NCBI GenBank assembly: GCA_037783415.1
Contig: JAZGTN010000009.1
Coordinates: 6,882,001 to 6,946,000 of the forward strand
DNA length: 64,000 bases
Direction: 5' to 3'
From: Leptasterias polaris
Taxonomy: Eukaryota; Echinodermata; Asteroidea; Forcipulatida; Asteriidae
Both the position numbers and the translations under genes were made by a program. The notes under the pieces are model-generated. The model saw only the letters and a list, made by a program, of their open reading frames with translations, was not told the origin of the DNA and made no database searches. Positions 56,333-64,000 of the stretch are shown piece after piece (the stretch's first letter is position 1; each line of letters begins with the position of its first letter).

Positions 56333-58810
56333 ATGGAAAACGCTACAAGTGAAGAGTGGAAAACTGGTTTATGTACCGAGGCCTCCACGGGGACGCCAAG
56401 GAAAATATCAAGTGCATTTAATAGAGGTGGGGACAGACGCGTTGTGTGGTGAAGGAAAACATGAGTTGTTTAGACGGTAGGAACTCACGACATCCACTAA
56501 GTAAACCCTAGCGAACCCGGTGGGGATACCGTGTGAAAGAGAGACCCGTACGCCAAGACGGCGAATCAAAGGGGGGAATGGTCGGGGCTACCAACCAAAG
56601 TGCCATCTTTCCAATCTGCCTTTAAGCACACTGTGGACATGCACAAAAACCACCATGTTTGACCCAATTTACATGACGTCATCACTACAATAATGTTTTT
56701 TTCGGTGGCGCCATTTTTGGGGTCTGGTTCCCTGTGTTACTGTGAAGGACGCATAGGCAACGCATTCGGTTAGACGTGCACCATACTTCAATATGCAATT
56801 TGACTCTCAAAATGGCAGACCATGGGCAGACAGTCGCTGCTTGTGACGTCATTGCAAGGAGCCAATACAGGAAAAGAGTGTAACGTTCTCTTCCAAATGA
56901 TACACTGCCGTCGTGTACTCGTCGTGTGCCCGGAAGATGGGCATCAGCCTCTACGCCCTTCTTTAAGGCACATAAAGTACTTGTTTTCCAGTAACAAAAT
57001 GCCGCAAGCAATAGACCATGTGACCTGTGACATCACATGTTTACAAAAGGTCCACAGAGCCTGGACTTCCTGCAGGGGCACAGTTTGTACGCAGCTCAGT
57101 GGAAGAATGCGCTAAATCTTATGTTTTATGGAGATGGCACTTTCTGATTTTTCTCAACTTTTGATATAAATAAAGGGGGGACATCTCAAAAGCTGTACAG
57201 CAGTTTGCTTTTGTAACTCTTGAATTTATGTGAAAATTATGACACAAAAAGTAAATTTCCCCATATGGCCTGTGTAGCATCTTGCCAGTCAGGAATTACA
57301 TTAGAATATACAAGGTCACTATTCTGTTAACAAAGGTAACATGGTCAATAGAAAGGCACCTGACCCAAAAATACGGCATTACTGTTACATTTGTTTTTGT
57401 CGCTAGAATTATCTTAAAGGCAGATTTTCCCATATTATGCAGAGTTTAACCTTCATATGATGACTTTTGAATAGCAGAAAGCCGATAAAACTTTCCCACT
57501 AAGTTGTCTCAAAACACAATTTTGCACAATAGCCTAATTGTCCATGCCCTTTCTCCTGTACCTTTTAGATACGTCTGTCCTCTACGCACACGACGTTATA
57601 CAAAAAGATAACGCACGTTTCAAACAATCAAAGTTCACAAAAACAATCGTTAAACTCTGAGACGAGTTGACAGATAATCGTCCTTTAAGATTGATAAAAC
57701 GCAAATGAACTCGCTTTTAGCACTAGCAAGGCAACTCGTCCCTACTGACACGATACTTAATACGTTTCTAAACGTCACACACCGAAACAACCCCCGAAAT
57801 ACGGATATGACGTCAATGTCACATGGCTGACGGAGAAGATCAGAAACTGCGTCTAGCAATAAAGCCCATACTTCGCTCCTGGCACAAACATTACAATTTC
57901 AAAGCTTATTTTGAATTAAGAAATTGTAAAACGGACCCGTTAGGATATTTGCGACCAGTCACAAGATGAAAGCCTTCCGCCATGGCCTCGATAAGAGTTT
58001 GAATCCTATAAACGAGCCAAGCCACCGGAATAAAAAAAAAATAAAAAAACTGCATATAGGCGAACCGCAACCCGTGTAAATCTAATAACTCTCGGATTGA
58101 GCTACAGAAACACATGCTCCGTGGGATGTTACAAAACTGTTTTGGCGCCAACGGCTCACAGTCGCAATAAACATTTATAAAATAAAAAAATATCCCGCCA
58201 AAATATATATTTAAGTACATTAAACCCATCTACGAATGCCACTGTAAATAAGACGAACGCTACGTGGATCGCCGCGGTATGCTGTGATTAATGTGTTAAA
58301 TGGTGTGTATAACAAAAACAGCCGAAGTATGAAGGCAAAGACTTTGTTAAGTGGTTTAGCGGCGTGGTGTCTTCGTAATTATGGTAAGAAGATTGTAAAT
58401 AATAACGGTTGAGATTTGAACGAGAGACGTCTGTGTTTAATCCAATAGGGTTTTTGAGTCCGGAATTTAGGCACTTATTGATCCGTTAAGTAGTAGGGGT
58501 TTATATTAATTGTATAAAACAATATTGACGCTGTTTGATACACTGACTGATTTGTTTTATTGACGAAATAAATCAGTTATAAAGTGTTTTTAAAAGTTAT
58601 CTTGATATCACCTAGGTTCGATTATTTACCTTTGACATATTTGTTTTCAAATGATTTTGTGAATGGAGAGTTGAATCACGTCTTTATATAATTTTCACTG
58701 TGCGTTCGTCTTGCGACAATTTTGAAAGCAATTGAACACGTGGTAAACTTTGGCAGTGAGCCTAATATAAGTCTAATTTCAAAGCAAGAGCACACATATC
58801 CAAAAACTAT
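56333..58810. other. Stretch without a supported gene
   Basis: Overlapping frames of 97-108 codons occupy both strands at 56685-57115, which argues against either being real. A 39-codon frame starting at 56333 (MENATSEEWKTGLCTEAS...) has plausible composition but no support. Nothing else seen. Confidence 0.4.
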
Positions 58811-58812
58811 AT

Positions 58813-58985
58813 GGGTCGTGGCCGAGCGGTTTAGTTCACGGGACCCAAGCTCTGGTGTTGTCAGCAGCAGAGTGTGGGTTCGATACCCGGTCATGACACT
58901 TGTCCCCTTGAGCAAGGCACTTAACCATAATTGCTTCGTAAAAAGGTTGGGAAGGTATCGCATTGTCAGGCTCCTAGATGATGAT
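58813..58985 (+). mobile_element. tRNA-Leu-like SINE (copy 3), 3' diverged
   Basis: TCGTGGCCGAGCGGTTTAG (A box) and GGTTCGATACC (B box, about 58877-58887), then GGTCATGACACTTGTCCCCT, TGAGCAAGGCACTTAACCAT and AATTGCTTCG. The body shortens after this and the LINE-like tail is not recognisable. A 136-codon frame runs straight through the SINE and is spurious. Confidence 0.8.
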
Positions 58986-60009
58986 ACCCATGCCTACATC
59001 TTTACGGACTGTGAAGTTTGTCTTGCGACAATTTTCAGCCCCTGTTTCAGCCCCAAGAGTAGGTGGCAACGTGCCCCTGCATGGTGGCAGTTCATTTTGG
59101 GTCGATTAAGATTAACCCCCACCTTGAAGTGATAAGGCGATTTCTTATAACACAAATTCTAAAAAACTATCAATATAAACGTTATTTTCTCGGAAATGAT
59201 AAACATTCAAATTCAAGTTTTATCCGTTTTTTTGAGTTGATTTGACTGAACAAACTTCTCACACAAAGTGTCGTCGATATTTCCTTCAATCAACGACGTG
59301 AATTCACATTGAGCAAATCAAATGACACAAGGGTTCTTCTACTTTGACAGAAGGTATAGAACTTCAGACCTTAACTGACTTGTTAAAATCTACTTTTGAA
59401 TTCCGAAGATACCAAACGCAACGCCACTTTGGTTTGACCGAATCAATTTAAGATTATGTTGATGCCGTCAATTACCTGATATTGTAACGCCGACTGTGTA
59501 TGATCACTATGGCAGACTATAGTTACGTATAGTATAGGCCTATAGCTAATAACCAAACACGGCCATGTTGATTCTATAAAACGTATACCATGCTTAACAT
59601 CTGGTAGAGGGTGTCCCCTGTTCCCATACTTTAACACACCCTTTTCCTCCTGTGCAGACTGCAGAAGTACTTTTCCCCCTTAAATCCTCGACAGAATTCC
59701 TGGGATTCCTAGAACACTAAGAAGAAACAATAGGGGGTACTCCATGCCAAGTATTGAGCACCAATTGCTAAAAACGGTAGAAAACTGAAGTAAATGTTCA
59801 CTCACACAAATCCCCTCTGTACCGCAGTCCTACCCCTCACATCAACTCAAATTGGAGACCTAACTAATTTGAACTCTTGGAATCCACGTTGCTTATTTCA
59901 AGATAAGTCTAACAAAGCGAACCTGCACATTTTCCTGACACAACAAAATCCTTTTACGTTTTAGTTTCACTCAAACTTGACCAACGAGTCGGAGGAGGGT
60001 TTTTCCAAT

Positions 60010-60457
60010 CACTATAGACCTTTCTATTGCAACGTCACAGCCAAAGTGTTTGCCAACCGAGGTTGGAAAACTATGGAAAGCCATAACTGCAAATCCAAAA
60101 CAGATAGGCATATTTTGTAGCAATGTTACACAAATATTCAAAAATAATGTTGAATTTGGTCACAACATGTGTTAACAAGATTGAATGTTTTGTTAACATT
60201 CGGCCGTCCATGCCAACCGGCGCACTTTGTTTATCAACAATGGAAAGGTCTATAAAAGCTCCCGGGTCAAAATTGACCCGGATTCTAGATCCCAGGGGGC
60301 CTGAATCATTTCCGGGTCAGTGGACATTAAACTCGGATTCCTCATCATTTTGACCCTTTCTGGGTCACAAATTCCGGGTTATACTGACCCAGAAATGGAT
60401 CAGGCCGCACGGGACCCGGATCCGGGTCTGATGTGACCCCGAGGTTTTTAGAGCGCT
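60010..60457 (+). mobile_element. GGGTCA-rich element, family D (copy 6), with family E near its left end
   Basis: CACT (60010-60013), then the E insertion, then AAAAGCTCCCGGGTCAAAAT to GAGGTTTTTAGAGCGCTG. Contains GGACCCGGATCCGGGTC-like palindromes. Followed within 10 bp by a family C MITE. Confidence 0.75.
60017..60250. mobile_element. Family E TIR element inserted in D (TSD TA or TATA), 234 bp
   Basis: Ends GACCTTTCTATTGCAACGTC and CAACAATGGAAAGGTC. TATA lies on both sides (60013-60016, 60251-60254), giving a TA or TATA duplication. The same family is inserted at a different position of another D element at 52650. Confidence 0.8.
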
Positions 60458-60465
60458 GATTGTTT

Positions 60466-60846
60466 TTAAAGGGTCTGTATATGTTTGTAATGACTCTGAA
60501 AATTAATGGCAATAAAAACTTACTTGGTAAGAAGTACAGTAGCTTTGGATAGTATAATGCATTTTGAGAAACTTTTCACTTCGAAGTACTGCGGTTATGG
60601 AAAAATATATCACTTTTTATCCCCCAAAAATTGAATCTGAGAAGCGTTACGGCCGTAACGCTACTCAGACTGTGTATTCCAATAGGGAATATTCTTCCTT
60701 GCTCCGGTTTTGTGGTGATATCTCAAAAACGCGACCACCTTTTGAAGTGAAATTTTCACAGGTTAGTTTCATTGTATATACCTACATTTATATAGGATTA
60801 ACACAACCAGTAAGCTCCAATTACCAAACGTATACAGCACCTTTAA
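60466..60846 (+). mobile_element. TTAA-flanked MITE, family C (copy 4), uninterrupted
   Basis: TTAA at 60466-60469 and 60843-60846. Left end AAAGGGTCTGTATATGTTTG, right end CCAAACGTATACAGCACC. Contains GAAGCGTTACGGCCGTAACG, a local palindrome. This is the empty-site reference for the foldback at 16450-16713. The 98-codon frame inside it is repeat-derived. Confidence 0.85.
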
Positions 60847-60849
60847 GAT

Positions 60850-62200
60850 ATACTTCTTAATAAAAAGGGAACGGAAATTAATTTAACACACATCGGTGTA
60901 ATGGTAAAAAATATACATGTATAATTTGACGAAGGTTCGGATTGAAGCGAAAGCTAAGGTCATCTCTGTATATTCTTTATCCCCGATGCACAAAAAAACG
61001 TATGTGAAATTAATTTATTGCTTCCCTTCTTTTTTTAAAGTTGCTCGGTCCGATTTCTGGCCGATTTGACCCGAAAATTTAGATTAACATTTTGAATAGC
61101 TAGATTTAAAGATTCGAAAAAACGTATGAGCTTTCATTTAATGTTATGCAAGTAAAAAACATAAAAAGATATAAGAGGTAGATAATCGAAAACTACAAAT
61201 ATGTATTAGTGTTGGTATCCCATTTTATCTCACGTCCATCAACCATGTACAAACAATTTTTCATGTTACATGTAATTTGCACTCTGTCCCTGGCATAATA
61301 TAGGGTGTGTTTTTTTCATCACCTGTCAAATTTATGTCAGAAAAAAATATTAAAAAAAAATATAAAAAATTCCGCATCAACTTTAAAGTACAATATAATA
61401 AAAGTAGGTGTCGACCAATGCTACACGTAACTGCGTCACGCATGGCTTTCGTGATGAATTTTTTAAAACAATCCACGAAGCCTCTGAATAATTAACTCAA
61501 TTGGTCGTCTGTGATTTCTTGTATCCACTCCCAGCACGTATAGGAACTAGGTCGGACACACTGCCTGTACCCGATGGGATCAGACTGTTGATTCTATATT
61601 GCATTATAATGACTAAATCATTAGGATTGGATTCCCTTCGTTTATATTAACTGCCACCACAATCCAACCAGTTGAGGATTATATAGTCGCCCCAGACTTA
61701 AAGAATGCGTTGTTTATCTCAAATAGCTATTTTAGCAGATCATGATGCGTTGCTATAATATGTTATGCTTCATAAACTAATCACGCACTACACAAAATGT
61801 GACCCCCTTTTCGACCTTGACTTCCGGTCCAAACCGGAAATTGATGTTTACATTTTGAAAAATTAATAACTCCTGAACCAGGCATTGGATTGATAAGGTA
61901 TAATGTCGTTACCTACTAATTCAATCACTCACCACGAACACCTTGTTTTTGTAATTGACAAAAACTGAATCTCTAGTTTATTTATTTATTTGTTTTAAAT
62001 CTTCGGACAAAAGTATGTACCTTAAAATTGTCCGGGTCAAGACAAAAGAAAAAAAGAAAAAAAATCATTATTGATTTAGACCAAATGAAAACCTCTATAC
62101 CACCAAGTTATAAAACAAATACAAAACAAATACAAAAAAACAAATAACAGAATTCAGCAGTGAGCCATAAATCTGGTAGGAAAAGATCTGGCACCATCCA
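60850..62200. other. Stretch without a supported gene
   Basis: AT-rich, with A-runs near 61340-61360 and a TTTA run near 61976-61995. Nothing recognised. Confidence 0.45.
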
Positions 62201-62209
62201 ATGAACCTC

Positions 62210-62830
62210 TTTCTGTTAAGGCACTCTGTCTCCTCTTTAAGTTGTTGTGCAGGTACTATATCATGATATGTGCGCACTAAGGTTTCTCACTCGGTGTCCC
62301 TTCTGTATACGCATTCACTCGAGTCGTAGCACCATCTTTGCCACATCTTCCCACCCTTTCACCTTATCTGCCGATACTGTGAGATCTTCGAATAAAGCTT
62401 CTTCCATCGTACTGCTGCACTTTGGAGCTGCCTACCTCTGTCTTGCTTCCCATCATCTTGCAATATATTCCAGTTTGAGAGGAATGTGAACAGAGACCAA
62501 CTCTCTCTCTCTTAAAATTTTCCCTTTTTGTATACATGAGCCTTCGCCTTCGCCTTGAGTGGCCCTTTGGCTTTGTGTTGGGCGAAAGAAAAGCAAAGTT
62601 AGCAGGTAATCCGTGGCAAATGTACATGTTTGCGGCATTTTGCCTGGCTGGTTCGAACCCCACCTCAGACCGGAACCTCACATGGGAAATTGGGTTTTCA
62701 GTCCCTACACCTGATTATGTGGGGTTTCCCCAGTTGAGAATGTCCTGCTACGTCTCAGACTGAGATTTCTTCCACATCTTCATCTCACATCTTCAGACCT
62801 GCGGGTTTACAGTGCAAGGCACTTTCAAGG
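62210..62830 (-). other. Unresolved segment, possible repeat or retro-derived fragment
   Basis: Minus-strand frames of 60-105 codons overlap here in several phases. One phase would read EEALFEDLTVSADKVKGWED across a single stop (about 62395-62335), a plausible remnant of coding sequence, but I do not recognise a family. On the plus strand GGTTCGAACCCC at about 62651-62662 resembles a B box. Could be a decayed transposon or a processed fragment. No product should be assigned. Confidence 0.2.
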
Positions 62831-63237
62831 GATCCTAATAGTTTCATTATTAGGAAAGAGACAATAATTTCAAACAAATCAAAAGTCAGAACATCAGTTG
62901 TTTCGTTTTAATTACTTGTTTGGTGACATTGATTTATTTCTGCCATGGAGTAGTGACTAAGCCAACCAAAGTTAGGAAAATACTATGATTGATTATACGC
63001 TAAGTGCAAACCGACTGTCATCGGTACATTATTATGGAGTCACTTATGCTGTCTCTCGATGTCGGGAGTGATATCAATGTGTACACTGATGCCTCAGCAA
63101 AAGTGTAAATATTATACGAATGTTATTGATGCATCAACTATATAGTGGTTGCCGGTTTATTATGCATGGATGTTCAACGTGTTTGAGTCAGTGGCGATAA
63201 TGTCATGCTTATTTGGGTTCCTATAAATCTTCGTCCA

Positions 63238-63617
63238 TAAAAGGCAGGGTATACTTTTGGTAATTGTCAAAGAGCAGTATCCCCACTAGGTGCTTCCCAA
63301 CATTATGATGCATAAAATTACAAATCTGTGAACATTTTTGCTCAATTTGGTCATCGAAGTTGCGAGAAAATAATGAAGAAAAAAAAATTACACCAATTCT
63401 TGTTTGAATAGAATGTTTTGCTTTCAGATGCCTGAGAAAAGCTTCATGCCTGAAGCCTTTCTCAGATTCAAATTACCTCTCTCTCTAAAACTACATTACT
63501 TCAAAGGGTGTCGTTTCTAACGATGTTTTATAACATCGATCTGCTGCTCTATAATGCTCTATACCAAGTCAGTTGTTATTGGTCAGTAATATATAGTAAA
63601 GTACAACCGACCTTTAA
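63238..63617 (+). mobile_element. TTAA-type MITE, family B (copy 2), diverged
   Basis: TTTTGGTAATTGTCAAAGAG, TTTGGTCATCGAAGTTGCGA, GAAAATAATGAAG and TTTCAGATGCCTGAGAAAAG match family B at 15761. The right TTAA is at 63614-63617; the left is degraded. Confidence 0.75.
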
Positions 63618-63897
63618 AGATAAACGATTCGTAAAAACGTGCGGATGTTTCTGAAAGTTTGCTTAGATTTTTGATTTGTATTAAGACTGTCCAATTAATC
63701 ACATACAACCATGCCACAAATTCCGTGACAAAGAAACACATATTTATTTGTATTCATGTACAACCTTATTGGATAATATTGTTCAGAGAATGACTGTTCA
63801 GAGGGTTTGTTGAAAATTAGATGATTGGGGTGAATCAACTCTTTCAAGAAACAAATGTAATGCATCTAGGATTTGTCTAGGTAGTTATTCTTGTATA

Positions 63898-64000
63898 TTT
63901 GGTTTGCGGTAACACCATGTGTATATCTACTTGCTAGGTAGAGTTTGTTCTTTGAGAACTCGTCTTGCTATTTATTCTACTGCCGCGGAGTAGATTATTC
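63898..64000 (+). repeat. Interspersed repeat truncated by the window edge
   Basis: TTGGTTTGCGGTAACACCAT matches GAGGTTTGCGGCAACACCAT at about 31352, and GAGAACTCGTCTTGCTATTT, ATTCTACTGCCGCGGAGTAG matches 55399-55437. At 31352 the same leader precedes a hammerhead-like motif about 70 bp downstream, which here would lie outside the window. Confidence 0.6.

Noticed and set aside
56685..57115. Two overlapping frames of 108 (minus) and 97 (plus) codons
   Set aside because: They occupy opposite strands of the same DNA, neither has a recognised domain, and the region is locally GC-richer, which lengthens random frames.
58722..59132. 136-codon plus-strand frame, the longest non-LINE frame
   Set aside because: It runs directly through the tRNA-like SINE at 58813-58985, so much of its sequence is SINE.

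Overview
This window looks like ordinary non-genic DNA (intergenic or intronic) from a marine deuterostome, most likely an asteroid echinoderm (sea star). The grounds are indirect. The sequence is AT-rich. It has no bacterial gene organisation and no long open frames apart from a dead LINE. It is packed with short interspersed elements of a kind I associate, from memory only, with sea-star genomes: TTAA-flanked elements ending in variants of AGGCACTGGACACGTTTGG, GGGTCA/TGACCC-rich elements, and a tRNA-Leu-like SINE. I could not run a homology search, so the taxon is an inference.

No complete host protein-coding gene, rRNA or functional tRNA gene can be supported. The only host-gene candidate is a splice-flanked exon at 36892-36967 that would carry a start codon and 12 codons. 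The only clear protein homology is a frameshifted CR1/L2-group LINE reverse transcriptase on the minus strand (7588-9258), plus a second truncated LINE 3' end (34817-35296).

Layout. 1-5400: low-complexity tracts, a 26-28 bp tandem array with AGGTCA-like motifs, a compact palindrome and one TTAA element. 5429-9258: a nest in which a SINE sits inside a GGGTCA-rich element, followed by a second SINE split by a 640-bp inverted-repeat element, followed by the LINE. 9260-15760: mostly featureless. 15761-17403: two TTAA elements sharing one TTAA, a 264-bp foldback inserted in the second, then a near-perfect 111-bp-arm palindrome. 17404-28560: scattered MITEs, including one inserted in a TTAA element. 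28561-34600: mostly unique AT-rich DNA. 34637-35373: a GGGTCA-rich element interrupted by the LINE fragment. 36890-39200: the candidate exon, a degenerate GGCTACAGTATGG array and a diverged ~180-bp tandem duplication. 39860-45680: TTAA elements, tRNA-like duplicated units and a GGCTCA-type foldback. 45700-52000: sparse. 52040-53060 and 60010-60846: dense stacks of foldbacks and GGGTCA-rich elements. The window ends inside another interspersed element.

The most interesting signals are these. (1) A recurring motif, mostly on the minus strand, resembling a hammerhead ribozyme core (CTGA[A/T]GA, short hairpin, GAAAC), one copy of which lies in the near-perfect palindrome. (2) A set of nested insertions whose empty sites can be read from other copies in the same window, giving the target-site duplications directly (TTAA, TATA, CTG, TAA). 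(3) A tRNA-like SINE whose 3' tail matches the tails of the LINE copies in the same window, implying a SINE/LINE partnership. These elements do not form a cooperating gene system; they record overlapping waves of transposition.
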